A stretch of 64,000 bases of DNA, taken from assembly GCA_963723355.1 (NCBI GenBank), contig CAVRQQ010000030.1, forward strand, positions 1 to 64,000, written 5' to 3'. The stretch's first letter is position 1. Every line of letters begins with the position of its first letter. A program made the position numbers and the translations under genes. The stretch comes from JAFDBW01 sp963723355. GTDB lineage: Bacteria > Desulfobacterota > Desulfuromonadia > Desulfuromonadales > BM103. This document shows positions 39,843-53,500 of this stretch, in pieces. The notes below the pieces were generated by a model that searched no databases, was not told the origin of the DNA, and saw only the letters and a program-made list of their open reading frames with translations.

Positions 39843-39984
39843 GATAAGAAAGTTAAAAACTCCCGGAGACATAGTTCAGCTTCAACAGTTGCCATGGTCG
39901 TGCTAGAATTGTGGTAATTTTGGGTTACAAAGACAATTTGCTTTTTCTTTTAAACACTTGTCTAAATCTCAACAGAGGGCAGCA

Positions 39985-40314
39985 ATGGGAAATCTTACAA
40001 ACAACATCATCGCGATACTGATTCTGGTTATTGTGTCCGCAGTCTGTTCGACGTTCTTTTACAAGAAGGGGCAAAAAGATGCCTGGGAGCTGTCCCAGCA
40101 ACTTGTTCCACTGGAGAAAGGTGAGATCTACCTCTGTGTCGAAAGAGCCGGGGCCAAGGGTGTTAGCTATCTCACGGTGCAGGAGATCAGCCAGGCAGCC
40201 AGGGACAAGAATATCGACCAGAGAGAACTGCGCTTCAGGTTAAACCTGGCTCTGAACGGTGTCAGCCTGCAGGAGTACAACGACAAATACCGGGGCGGGA
40301 AAAAAGGCATGTAA
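39985..40314 (+). CDS. Small single-pass membrane protein, unknown function
   Basis: A 109-residue protein beginning MGNLTNNIIAILILVIVSAV: one N-terminal transmembrane helix (about residues 7-24, with Cys in VSAVCSTFF). The hydrophilic rest predicts a soluble domain. The segment GVSYLTVQEISQAARDKNID plus ELRFRLNLALNGVSLQEYND looks helical. I do not recognise the family. I prefer ATG 39985 with GAGGGC upstream; an upstream start at 39958 would add nine residues. It is followed by a strong bidirectional terminator. Confidence 0.7.
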   Translation: MGNLTNNIIAILILVIVSAVCSTFFYKKGQKDAWELSQQLVPLEKGEIYLCVERAGAKGVSYLTVQEISQAARDKNIDQRELRFRLNLALNGVSLQEYNDKYRGGKKGM

Positions 40315-40355
40315 ATTAAATGGTCAAATTGCGAATGGTTAAAAGTGAAATGAAT

Positions 40356-40388
40356 AAAAAGGACGACCAACCGGTCGTCCTTTTTTTA
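40356..40388. terminator. Bidirectional terminator between the small membrane protein and the lipoprotein gene
   Basis: GGACGACC (40361-40368) pairs with GGTCGTCC (40373-40380) around AACC, with AAAAA before and TTTTTTT after. It can terminate transcription from both converging genes. Confidence 0.93.
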
Positions 40389-40421
40389 TGCTTATTCGCA
40401 CTTCAGCACCTCGCGCCTCTT

Positions 40422-41376
40422 TTACTCCCCCGGCTTCAACGTCAGGGTGTACTCCTGTGCCGCTTCCGCGCCATCGGGGTCGGAGACGATGATTGCGATA
40501 GTGTGCATACCGGGCGTCGCCTCGGTCAGGTCCCATTTGATCAGACCGGTCTTCTCATCAATGGTCATGCCATCCGGTGCCTCTTCCAGCCGGTAGGTAA
40601 AGCTGCTGTCGTCCGGGTCGCTTGCAGCGACCTGGTATTCATAGTCCAGAGACTCGATCCCCTGTGGTGGTTGTGATGTGATAACCGGTGGAGCGTTGGG
40701 GACCACCATAGCAAAACTTGTATAAGTCGGACCGTCTTCATAGAAATCGTTCGGAATGATCTGCACCTGAATGCTGTCGCCCTTGCTGTAAAAGCCCCGC
40801 CGGCAGAGTCGCGTCAGTCAATTGCGGGTTCGGCTCTCCGTTTATCAGCCACTGGTAGGTAAAGTCAACATCGTCGCCGTCATGATCTTCGGCGACTGGA
40901 GTCACGGTCACTTCGACACCGGCGAAGATCTCCTCCGGTGACGAAGAGATGTCAACGATACGCGGCAGACTGTTGCCAATCGAAACCGTCGCGCTGGCTC
41001 CCACATCAGAGGTCCCGACAGTCACCGTCACCTGATCGTTACGTGCATAGTTGTCGCTGCACAGCTGTGTCCCTTTCGCCGAGTCAAGCGCTGTCCCGTT
41101 CACGCTCCATACAACAAGGCTGCTGCCCGGCACACCGTGGATTGTCGCTCGGAGACAACCCTTTGAAGTGGGCTTGTCAGGGAGGATCGTCACCGAAACG
41201 CCGCCGGAGCCAGAACTCATGGATTTGGCAACGGATTGTTGTGTTTCCCCTGGGCTGTCCGTCTGCGGGGCTGCGTTTGTTGGTGGTTTTGTCGATGACT
41301 GCTGAGGGGCATCTTCACCGCAGGCGCTCAGGATCACACAGAGAAAACCAATAAGAACAATTCGGATCAGGGACAT
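40422..41376 (-). CDS. Lipoprotein with Ig-like/putative cadherin-type domains, one frameshift
   Basis: Reconstructed as about 317 residues. The signal peptide ends in the lipobox VILSAC (MSLIRIVLIGFLCVILSAC), so the mature protein is a lipoprotein. A Ser/Pro/Gln-rich linker follows, then two beta-rich repeats. The first includes VEVTVTPVAEDHDGDDVDFT, and the second DYEYQVAASDPDDSSFTYRL and IKWDLTEATPGMHTIAI, which resembles putative-Ig (He_PIG/cadherin-like) domains. A frameshift near 40795 joins them. The ATG at 41376 has CAGGAGGGC upstream. Its place downstream of pilY1, on the same strand but beyond a terminator, suggests a surface role. Confidence 0.75.
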
Positions 41377-41417
41377 GGGCCCTCCTGGCTGTTTGAATAA
41401 GCTATTGACACGGTATT

Positions 41418-41527
41418 TTAACGCAAAGACGCAAAGACGCAAAGAAAAGCTGATCTTGTCATTTACAATTATTTAACACTTTTTCCTTTTAAAGATAGAT
41501 CTTAGCGCCTTTGCGTCTTTGCGTTAA
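41418..41527. repeat. Paired GCAAAGAC octamer repeats (inverted)
   Basis: Left arm TTAACGCAAAGACGCAAAGA and one more unit at 41418-41445; right arm CGCCTTTGCGTCTTTGCGTT plus AA at about 41506-41527. The arms are reverse complements around an AT-rich loop of about 60 bases. Related single arms occur at 39815 and 62204. Confidence 0.75.
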
Positions 41528-41536
41528 GTATCAATG

Positions 41537-41574
41537 AGAAAAAGGCCCGGCTGGTAGAGATTACCAGCCGGGCC
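41537..41574 (-). terminator. Rho-independent terminator of pilY1
   Basis: GGCCCGGCTGGTA and TACCAGCCGGGCC (41544-41574) form a near-perfect 13-bp stem with a small loop. On the minus strand it is followed by TTTTTCTC. It lies 26 bp after the pilY1 stop. Confidence 0.93.
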
Positions 41575-41599
41575 AACTCACTACAGGTTAAGAGTCAGC

Positions 41600-44500
41600 C
41601 TACCACTGCATCCAGTAGACCGGCGCGATCAGCTTGATATCCGGTGCGTTGTAGGTATCAACGCGGTTACTCGAACTGATCATCATGGTGACCCGGCCGC
41701 TGGCATCGATCAAGGTAACGATACCCGACGGGATACCTTGACCGAGGTAACGGGTCCGGTCGGAACGGGTCAGGACCCCTGTCGTGCCCTTCGCGCGTTC
41801 GTTTAGGTCCGGATCGGTGAAGTCGGCATCGTTGAGTACGTCGTAGTTGTAGACAGACTCACCGGTCATGGCACTCAGGTGATAGAGATGCGAGGCCCCG
41901 AGGTTGCCGACAGCACACGGATTAGCAGAGTTGGGGTTCGGATCCGGTGTATAAGTCGTGAAATAGGCTTCATTATTGAACATGACCGGCGCCGCCAGCA
42001 TTTTCTCGCCGACGACTGTCGATTCTGAGCCCGTGCTTGCAGAAATCGGATTGTTCGGATCTGACTCATCCGGGAATTCCCAGTTCATCTTGATGAACCA
42101 GCCATGATAGTAATCCGTCTCGCCATTCGGCCCCGGCACCAGGTTGTAGAGCTTTTCCAGGGTCTCGGTGACAGTCGCTGCATCGCCGGTCTGCAACGGA
42201 TCGGTTGTCATATCGACCAGGAAGCTTTCGTCAATATGGTCAATGGTCCCCTGCCCCTTGTCGACGATCTGGTAGAGTCGGTCGACCACTGCGTGGTTCA
42301 GCGGATGTTCACGGTCACCGGTACCGAACCACAGATTGACCTTGCCATTGATCACGGCCACGGCGGGTCGATAGAAGATCTTGCGACCGATGTCCAATTC
42401 GCCTGAAGGCAGCACATCCTGGGTGCTGTTGGTGTTATTGGTATCGAAGACAATCTCCCCGCCCCAGAAGTTGACATCGGCATCACCAAAGGAAGGACTG
42501 CTGAAGCGCCACAGCCGGCCACCGGTATCGCCGACGTAGATGGCGTCGATGTAGCCGTCACCATTCAGGTCGCCGGCAGTCATGTCACTGGCGATCGGGT
42601 AATCGAGATCATTGTTGTTGTCGATATCGTACTCCCAGACGACCGTACCGGCGTCGGTAAAGTCAGGCAGAGTAACCGCTGCCGGAGTCTACCAGACTGG
42701 CAACCTCGATCGCATACATGGCCCGGCCGCGCATCTTGTAATTCGTGCCGTTCCAGGTATCAGGACCAGCCGTACCCGTCGAGGTCCGCCCTTCGCCACT
42801 GAGCAGCCCACCATCGTTGACCTGCGGCAGAACCACAGAATCAGGGTTGATGTCGTTCGGGAAGTTCTGATTGTTGCCGTAACGCAGGTCTTCATGCTTG
42901 GAGTAGCCGCCCGTCACGAAAGCAACCACTGTCGGGTTACCCGGCCCATCGAGGACCTTGGCCAGGCGCGGCTGGCTCCAGGACTGGCCCATTTCAGCGA
43001 AACCGGAGGTACTGCTGTCGACGCTGAAGAGCATCTTCGGCCCGTCGGACATTTCGGCAGGGGCGCCCGCATCATGCGGCGCACTATCCAGGTACGGCTG
43101 GCTCACATCAATGGCAAAGTAGCCGCCCCACGGTTCGCTGGAGGCGATATCATCGGAACTGCCGCCGCGTCGCAGGCCGAACACCAGCACGACCCGGTCA
43201 CCATTGGCATGATTCGATAATCCCATCGTTATCGAAGTCATGCACATAAGCGACCGGCGGCGAATCAACAAAGTATTGATGTGTGCCATCAGTCGAGTCT
43301 TTCAGGTAAGACAGCACCTGCTCCGGCACGAAAGACCACAATTCACGGCCGTCACAATCCCGGAAAGCGTGCAGCATGCCGTCGTTGGCCCCGACGTAGA
43401 TGACCGAGGAGTTGAATTCGCCACCTCCGGCATCCTCGTAGCAGGTCTCCTCATAGGCTGAAGAGTAAGACGAGTAGTTGAAGACGACCGGTCGGGAATG
43501 CAGGATGTCGCCAAGCGGCCAACGGCGCTGCGTGGTCGTGCCGTACTCGTAGCCGTGAACGTAGTTGATGATATCGTTCTCCTCAGCCCTGGCAGTTGCC
43601 ACAGTGACGACATCCACGGCCAGCGGGCCAGGCGTTCCGTCATCAGCAGTATGCAGTTTGGCATTCGAGGTGCTGAAGGCGTTGTCCGCGTGCGTCAGGT
43701 CCTTTGAAGCCGACGCCGAGGTATAGGTGAAGATCGTGCGCGCACCGGTATACGGTGGTCTGGACCCAACACTGGTCGAAACATTCGACAGGTCTCGCGC
43801 AGCAAGCGTGCCGCCAACCCCGCCACAGTTCGCCTTTCCGCCGTCACCGGCGGCAAGGTTCACCAGGTCACCTCCGGAGTACAGGTTGATATCGTCATCG
43901 GAGCACTTCAGGAGATCATCAATACCATCGCCATCTGTATCGACCGCCCCCCAGTAAGAGAGCGAAAGTTCGAGGAAATCACCCGATGCCGAGGTTGCAT
44001 CATTACCGTAGCGGTCAACCAGAGTTTCACCGGTACCGACGCGGTATTTCTTGATATTGCCGATCCAGGCTTGATCGATCTGCGGTTTGAACAGACCGAG
44101 ATAGACCCGGTCGCTACTGATCGTCCGGTTGGTGGTACTGGCCGGGACAACCGGTGCGACAAACGCCGTATCGGCCTCGAGGACGATCTTGACCAGCAGG
44201 TCGGAAAGCGCTTCAGCCAGGGTTTGCGCATTGTAGGCGTTGTAATACTGCCCGCCACCCATGGCTGCAGCATGTTCAACAAGAGGATCGGAAGGCTGGA
44301 AAGCCAGCACGGTGTGAACCGTGATGTCGCCCGTATCACCGTCGCCGTTAGGGTCTTCGACCCGGTGCAGACGATAGGCAACGTCATCGAGATAGTGATC
44401 TCCGGCACCGTAATCAGCGGAGCCGCCAGAGGCTTCATCACCATAAGCATCACCGTCGGCATCACCGATTTCACCGCCAATTGTGTTCATGTTTTCATTA

Positions 44501-47500
44501 TTCGGCAAACCGTTGGTCAGCACAATGATGTGGTTGTAGCCACAGTTACTGCCAGTGTCAACGAACTGGCCGTCATCGTGAACCGGCGTGTAATCGGCGC
44601 CGAAATAATAACCGGCATCGTAAAGCGCACCGGTAAGCGGACGCACCGAACCTGATGAAATCGAGCCGTAACCGGTATTCACCCCGGCAGCATTGACGCC
44701 CGGGATCGCTGCCAGGAAGGCATCACGGTCGGCGTTATTTTCCAGGCTCTGGACATCGTACAGCAGGTGACCGCCGTGGTTATTGGTACCGTAGGAATAT
44801 GCACCGAAGTCCACCGCTGTACGGGCACCTTCGACAACCATGGAAACCGCGTCGAAGATAACCTTGCGCTGGGTCTGGAGAGCCGCTTCGGCCTCCCCTT
44901 CGGTCGTCGTGAAGAACGTCATGATCGACGCCACGGCCAGCGACAGGGTCGGCATGGCGCTGCTCAGGGTCTTGAGAATCGGGGACAGCGTCCTCGATCT
45001 TCTCGGAATCTGCGTACCCTTCGACATTCACGCCCGGAGCGTCGTCCACCTGGCTCAATGGCAATGACGAACCAGGGCACGGTGCCTGATCGGCCATGTA
45101 GTAGTTGATCCCGGCAGCCCAGTCACCACCGTTGAAATACGAGGTATTCGGTGCAGCGACCTGGTTCTTCTTGCCAAGCATCGTCCAGTAGGTGGTCCAG
45201 TTGGCACCTACACCTGGCTCCGAATCAGCACTGGACATATGGTTAACCCTCAGCTGGTACTTGTAGTTGCTATGTTGAGTGACTACCGGAGCAGAATAAT
45301 TGCTGGAGACACAACCACAGACCCCGTTACCGTCGTCCGAGAGGTCGTTGTCGCCGGCGCACAGGTCATCACAATCCGGGCACACCGTCGGCATCGAGGT
45401 CGATCGTATCATTCTCTGTCGGACAGACATCCGAACCATCCGGTACAGTATCATTGTCAATGTCACCATCGCAGACATCACCGATGCCATCGCCATCGTA
45501 GTCGGCCTGGTTGGTATTGGCGATATCGACGCAGTTGTCACTGTCGTTGGCAATCCCGTCGCCATCGTTGTCGTTGTCACAGGCATCACCGATGCCGTTG
45601 CCGTTGGAATCTGTCTGGGCGGGATTCGCATCGAGCGGACAGTTATCCGCGCCATCGTTTATACCGTCGCCATCATCATCGGCGTCGCAGACATCACCCG
45701 CGCCATCACCGTCCAGGTCGGCCTGGCCGGCATTGCTCGCGTCGGGGCAGTTGTCGCTGACATTGGCGAACACCATCGCCGTCGCGGTCGTTGTCGCAGA
45801 CATCACCCGCGCCATCACCATCCGTGTCTGTCTGGTCGGGCCCTGCACCGAGGGAATCCGGGCAGTTGTCGCTGACATTGGCAACACCATCGCCGTCGCG
45901 GTCATTGTCGCACAGGTCGCCAAGTCCGTCGCCATCGAGGTTTTCCTGCAACGGGTTCGACTGCAACGGACAGTTGTCCGGGCCATCGAGGATCGTATCG
46001 CCGTCGTCATCGGTGTCGCAGGCGTCACCACCCGTCATCGGATCGAGGGCGTTGTAGACATCACCATCAGTGTTCAACTGACTGGTATTACTATCAAACG
46101 GGCAATTGTCATCACCCGGGTCGAAGGAACCGTTACCGTTGGCATCTTCAAGGATTCCGTCGCCGTCGGCATCATCATCGCAGAGATTGCCGATACCATC
46201 GCTGTCGGCATCCTCCTGGCCCGGATTCGCAATAAACGGGCAGTTGTCAACGGCATCGTCGAAACCGTCCAAATCCGTGTCAAGAGACCCAACCATTGAA
46301 TCACAGGCGTCACCGATCCCATCGCCATCCGTGTCAGTCCTGGTCGAAGTTCGGTACCAGCGGGCAGTTATCCGAACCGTCAACACGCTATCACCGTCAT
46401 CATCATCATCACAGGCGTCGCCGAACGCGTCAGGATTGTTATTGATGGCCACGTCCGTGTTCGTCTGGCCCGGGTTGCTGACCAGAGGACAGTTGTCGCT
46501 CAGTCGGCGATGCCATCGCCATCAACATCATCATCACAGATATCACCAATGCCGTCACCATCGCTGTCGGTCTGGTCTGGAGCCCGCACCGAAGGAATCC
46601 GGACAGTTGTCGCTGGCGTTGCTGATACCATCGCCATCGCGGTCATCGTCACAAACATCGCCAACACCATCAGCATCGAGGTCCGTCTGGTCCGGATTGT
46701 AAATGGTCGGGCAGTTATCCGTGCCATCTTCAGGTTTCAGGTCACCGTCACGATCAGCATCACAGACATCCCCGATGCCATCGCTATCAGCGTCGGCCTG
46801 GTCCTGATTGGTATCCCACGGGCAGTTGTCATCAGCATCCAGATGTGAATCGTTGTCGTCATTATCGTCACAGACGTCACCTGCACCGTCAGGTCATTAT
46901 CCTCCTGTCCCGGGTTGTAGACACGCGGACAGTTGTCGGCAGGGTTCAGATCACCGTCGTTGTCAAGATCGGTATCACAGATGTCACCGTAAGCATCGCC
47001 GTCGAGGTTTTCCTGTAACGGATTCGCCACCAGTGGACAGTTGTCAAAATTGTCATCGATGCCGTCACCGTCGGTATCGACATTGGCATCACAGGCGTCG
47101 CCGATTCCGTCGCCATCGTCATCGGCCTGATCAGCGTTGGAGACCGCCGGACAGTTGTCGACATCGTCATTTATCCCGTCGCCGTCCGAGTCGGGAGAGA
47201 CTTCACAGGCATCACCCCTGGCATCACCATAGGTATTTGCCTGATAAGCATTCGGTACATTCGGGCAGTTGTCGGTCGCGTCAGGCACGCCGTCGTTGTC
47301 ATCGTCATCGTCGCAGGCATCGCCCTTGCCGTCACGATCATTTCGAGATGGATATCGATCATTCGCCGGTCCGGATTATAGACCAGAGGGCAGTTGTCCG
47401 AGGCGTTGTCGACGCCGTCATTGTCGTTATCCCAGTCGCAGCCGTCAGGGGTGCCGTCGTTGTCGATATCCAGGAAATCATTGTGGTCATGACAGGCGTC

Positions 47501-50500
47501 AGCCAGGTCAGGCACCAGGTCACCGTCATCATCATCATCACATGCGTCACCGAGGCCGTCACCATCGAAATCGGTCTGGTTCGGGTTGCTGACGAGCAGA
47601 CAGTTATCCGACCCGTCGGCAATACCATCACCGTCACGGTCGATATCGCTGTCGCAGACATCGCCGATGCCGTCATTATCGACATCAGTCTGCGAGGTGT
47701 TGGCGGTCATCGGGCAGTTATCGACCCAGTCAAGGATGGTGTCGTTGTCATCATCCTCGTCACAGACTTCACCGATGCCGTCGTGATCCGACTCGTCAGC
47801 CTGGTCATCGTTGTACTTGAACGGACAGTTGTCGTTCACGTCAAGGAAGGTGTCGTAGTCAGAGTCGACCCCCGGGTCACAGAAGTCCGGAATTCCGTCG
47901 GTATCCGAGTCGATCCGGTCATCGCCGCCAGGGCAGACGTCAAGATCATTCGCGATAGTGTCATTATCGTTGTCAAGCAACGGGTCGCAGCCATCCGGGG
48001 TTCCGTCGCTGTCGACGTCGATGTTGTCGTCAAAGCCAGGACAGGTGTCAGACGCATCCAGAACACCATCATTGTCATCGTCATCATCACAGGCGTTACC
48101 GCCGTCTGCAGCGCCATCGGTATTTATCTGGTCTGTATTCGCAACCAACGGGCAATTGTCATTGACATCCAAAACGCTGTCGTTATCATCATCCGCATCA
48201 CAGGCATTACCCTTGCCGTCAGTGTCGGTATCCAGCTGGTTGTCTTCTGCAGGACCGTTTTTGACCAACGGGCAGTTATCCGGTGCAGCATCCAGGACGC
48301 CGTCGTTGTCATCGTCAGTGTCACAGGCATCACCCTGGCCATCACCATCAGTATCAGTTTGCGCTGAGTTCGCAACTGCCGGGCAATTATCTACATCATC
48401 AGGATCACCATCACCGTCGCTATCGTAATCGGCATCACAGACATTACCAGTCCGTCATAGTCAGCATCCGCCTGGTCGGTATTCGCCATCGCCACGCAAT
48501 TGTCCTCTAAATCCAGGACACCGTCACCGTCGCGGTCATCTGCGTCACACGCATCACCAATGCCGTCACTGTCCGCGTCCGCCTGACCGGTATTAGAGAC
48601 CGACGGACAGTTATCTGAACCATCAGCCTCGCCATCACCATCACAGTCAGTCAACAGGGTCACAGGCATCACGGCTCGCACCGGGACTTCCGTCTCGCCA
48701 CCGCTGTCCGTGTTGGTCTGATCCGGGTTGAACACGGTCGTACAGTTGTCGTGGCGTCTGCAAGAACCGTCGTTGTCCTCGTCCTTGTCGCAAACGTCGC
48801 CAAACCCGTCACCATCCGTGTCGGTCTGGGATTCGTTGTCCACAGAAGGACAGTTATCCAGATAATCCACCATCGTGTCGCCATCACTGTTGCTGGTATC
48901 GCACGCGTCACCAATACCGTCGTTGTCCGCATCCGCCTGACCGGTGTTCGCCACCGCCACGCAGTTGTCGGAGCCGTCGGCAATCGTATCGCCGTCGCGG
49001 TCGGTCAGAGCGTCACAGGCGTCGCCGCTCTTCACCGGCAGCAGCCGTCTCTGCACCGCTGTCCGTGTTGGTCTGATCCGGGTTAAACACGGTCGTACAG
49101 TTGTCCGTACCGTCTGCAACACCGTCATTATCAGCGTCATTATCGCACGCATCACCAAACCCGTCACCATCGGTGTCGGTCTGGGTTTCGTTGTCAACAG
49201 ACGGACAGTTGTCCAGGTAATCCAGAATCGTGTCACCATCGCTATTGCTGGTCTCACAAAGATCGCCAATACCATACCGTCCGCATCCGCCTGGTCGGTG
49301 TTCGCCACCGCCACGCAGTTGTCCGCGCCGTCAGCAATCGTATCGCCGTCGCGGTCGGTCAGAGCGTCACAGGCGTCGCCGCTTCTCACCGGCAGCAGCC
49401 GTCTCTGCACCGCTGTCCGTGTTGGTCTGATCCGGGTTAAACACGGTCGTACAGTTGTCCGTACCGTCTGCAACACCGTCGTTGTCCGCGTCGTTGTCAC
49501 ACGCATCACCAAACCCGTCACCATCGGTGTCGGTCTGGGTTTCGTTGTCAACAGACGGACAGTTGTCCAGGTAGTCCAGGATCGTGTCGCCATCACTGTT
49601 GCTGGTCTCACAAAGATCGCCAATACCGTCATTGTCCGCATCCGCCTGGTCGGTGTTCGCCACCGCCACGCAGTTGTCAGAACCGTCGGCAATCGTATCG
49701 CCGTCACGGTCGGTCAGAGCGTCACATACATCACCGCTCTCACCGGGAGCAGCCGTCTCGGCACCACTGTCCGTGTTGGTCTGGTCCGGGTTGAACACGG
49801 TCTTACAGTTGTCCGTGCCATCAACCACACCGTCATTGTCCGCGTCGTTGTCGCACGCATCACCAAAGCCGTCACCGTCGGTGTCAACCTGGGTTTCGTT
49901 GTCAACAGACGGGCAGTTGTCGAGATAATCCAGTATCGAGTCGCCATCACTGTTGCTGGTCTCACAAAGATCGCCAATACCATCATTGTCCGCATCCGCC
50001 TGGTCGGTGTTCGCCACCGCCACGCAGTTGTCGGAACCGTCGGCGATCGTTTCGCCGTCACGGTCGGTCAGAGCGTCACATGCGTCACCGCTCTCACCGG
50101 CAGCAGCCGTCTCTTCACCACTGTCCGTATTAATCTGGTCCGGGTTGAAAACATTGGTACAATTATCCGTACCATCAGCAACACCGTCATTGTCCGCGTC
50201 GTTGTCACACGCATCACCAAACCCGTCAACATCGGTGTCGGTCTGAGTGTCATTAGAAACCGTTGGACAATTGTCCTCGAAATCTAACTTCGCATCGCCG
50301 TCCTGATTATCGGTATCACAGGCATTACCAATACCATCGAGATCAAAATCGGCCTGGTCAACATTAGCAATCGATTTACAGTTGTCGAACACATCAGGGA
50401 CCGTGTCTCCATCACTATCAAAATCAGCATCACAAACATCACCCAAAGACATCGCCATCAACATTACTTTGATCCGTATCGGGATGATAAGGACAGTTAT

Positions 50501-53500
50501 CAGGCCCATCCGGCACGCCGTCACCATCGTTATCTCCTGTATCACAAACGTCTCCAATGCCATTCATCGGAGAATCATCTTTTTGTGCAGGATTAACGGT
50601 CTGGATACAATTATCCATGTAATCTAAGACACCGTCGCCATCCATGTCTCCGTTATCACATGCATCGCCAACGTTATTTAAATCAAAATCCGCCTGGCCG
50701 GGGTTCGCAACCGTCACGCAATTGTCTTTGTCATTGGCAATGGTATCGCCGTCGGTGTCAGTGAAAACATCACAGGCATCACCGCTGAGTCATAGGCTTG
50801 CGTTTCAGTGCCACTGTCCGCATTCGCCTGTGATGGATTAAATACCAACCTGCAGTTGTCGCTCGCATCCACGACACCGTCATTGTCCGCGTCGTTGTCG
50901 CACGCATCGCCGAATCCGTCATTATCGGTGTCGGTCTGGGTTTCGTTGTCGACAGACGGGCAGTTGTCCAGGTAATCCAGAATCGAGTCGCCATCACTGT
51001 TGCTGGTCTCACAAAGGTCGCCAATACCGTCATTGTCCGCATCCGCCTGGTCGGTGTTCGCCACCGCCACGCAGTTGTCAGAACCGTCGGCAACGTATCC
51101 CCGTCACGGTCGGTCAGAGCGTCACACGCATCACCGCTCTCACCGGGAGCAGCCGTCTCGGCACCACTGTCCGTGTTGGTCTGGTCCGGGTTGAACACGG
51201 TCGTACAGTTGTCCGTGCCATCAACCACACCGTCATTGTCCGCGTCGTTGTCGCACGCATCGCCAAATCCGTCATTATCGGTGTCGGTCTGGGTTTCGTT
51301 GTCAACAGACGGGCAGTTGTCCAGGTAATCCAGAATCGAGTCGCCATCACTGTTGCTGGTCTCACAAGGATCGCCAATACCGTCATTGTCCGCATCCGCC
51401 TGGTCGGTGTTCGCCACCGCCACGCAGTTGTCAGAACCGTCGGCAATCGTATCCCCGTCACGGTCGGTCAGAGCGTCACACGCATCACCGCTCTCACCGG
51501 CAGCAGCCGTCTCGGCACCACTGTCCGTGTTGGTCTGGTCCGGGTTAAACACGGTCGTACAGTTGTCCGTGCCATCAACCACACCGTCATTGTCCGCGTC
51601 GTTGTCGCACGCATCGCCAAATCCGTCATTATCGGTGTCGGTCTGGGTTTCGTTGTCAACAGACGGGCAGTTGTCCAGGTAATCCAGAATCGAGTCGCCA
51701 TCACTGTTGCTGGTCTCACAAAGATCGCCAATACCGTCATTGTCCGCATCCGCCTGGTCGGTGTTCGCCACCGCCACGCAGTTGTCAGAACCGTCGGCAA
51801 TCGTATCCCCGTCACGGTCGGTCAGAGCGTCACACGCATCACCGCTCTCACCGGCAGCAGCCGTCTCGGCACCACTGTCCGTGTTGGTCTGGTCCGGGTT
51901 AAACACGGTCGTACAGTTGTCCGTGCCATCAACCACACCGTCATTGTCCGCGTCGTTGTCGCACGCATCGCCAAATCCGTCATTATCGGTGTCGGTCTGG
52001 GTTTCGTTGTCAACAGACGGGCAGTTGTCCAGGTAATCCAGAATCGAGTCGCCATCACTGTTGCTGGTCTCACAAAGGTCGCCAACACCGTCATTGTCCG
52101 CATCCGCCTGGTCGGTGTTCGCCACCGCCACGCAGTTGTCAGAACCGTCGGCAATCGTATCGCCGTCACGGTCGGTCAAACGTCACACGCATCACCGCTC
52201 TCACCGGGAGCTTCCGTCTCGGCACCACTGTCCGTGTTGGTCTGGTCCGGGTTAAACACATTCGTACAGTTGTCCGTGCCGTTGGCTATGCCATCATTGT
52301 CCCAGTCATTGTCACACAGATCACCAAAACCATCGCTGTCGCCATCATTTTGACCAACATTAGATATTGTCGGACAGTTATCTGACACTTCTGGGACACC
52401 GTCACCATCACTATCGTAATCGGCATCGCAGACATCACCCGATGTATCCCCGTCTGCGTTTGCCTGATCGGTATTCGGAATATCGGGGCAATTATCCTCG
52501 AAGTCCAAGACGCCGTCACCATCACGGTCATCATTTTCGCAAGCATCGCCGACACCGTCGCCATTTGTATCAGTTTGGCTGAGGTTCGCCACTGCCACGC
52601 AATTATCGAGACTATCGGCCACAGTATCGTTATCGCTATCGGTCAAAGGATCACAGGCGTCACCAATTGTGTCGCCACCCGGAGTATCAAAGGCAACATC
52701 TGAGTTCATTTGATTTGGATTGAAAACTAGCCTGCAGTTATCAGAACTGTTGACCACACCGTCATTGTCTAGGTCGTCGTCACAGGAATCACCAATGCCA
52801 TCGCCATCACCATCGGCCTGATCGGTGTTGGCGGTCGTCGGACAGTTATCATCACCGTTCGCAACCGTATCACTATCAACATCTACAGAATCATCGCAGG
52901 CGTCTCCCCCCACATCGGGATCTGTATCTTCCTGACCAGGGTTCCAGGTCACTGGACAGTTATCGGCACCGTCAAGTATGGTGTCGTTGTCATCGTCATC
53001 GTCACAAACATTGCCCAAACCGTCCCCGTCGGTATCGGTCTGGTCAGCGCTACCACCTAATGATCTCGGGCAGTTGTCGGAGACGTCCGGCACGTTGTCA
53101 CCGTCGTCATCGGCATCACAGGCATCGCCGCCTTCATTAGGATCGGCTGGATCATAACCACCCACGGCATCAACCGCTTCATCCAGGTCAGCTTGACTGG
53201 AATTGATGACCAATGGACAGTTGTCATCCTCTCCCGGAGTGAACAAACCGTCCTCATTCAAATCATCCGGGACCAGGTCACCATCAGAGTCCAAGGCATC
53301 GAGTTGACAATCGTCCGGAATGTTGTCGTGGTCATCATCAACGAGATCTCGTCCGGCTTTTCCGGCAATCGGATCACAAATATCCTGCATATCCTTGACG
53401 CCGTCGTTGTCGTCGTCGTCATCACAGGCATCACCGGTGCCATCAGGGCCGCCGATGACCGCTGGTTCGGAATCTTCCTGCAGGGGGTTTTGCACATAAG

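Noticed and set aside
48944..50287. Long plus-strand open frame of 447 codons opposite pilY1
   Set aside because: It is the antisense shadow of the TSP3 repeats; its product is a low-complexity Val/Thr/Arg repeat with no family features. The same applies to plus-strand frames at 45511-46299 and 46808-48367.
51085..51095. Phase-variation tract at a one-base deletion in the 354-bp repeat
   Set aside because: The missing T lies in GCAACGTATC, not in a long homopolymer; it looks like an error relative to the other copies.
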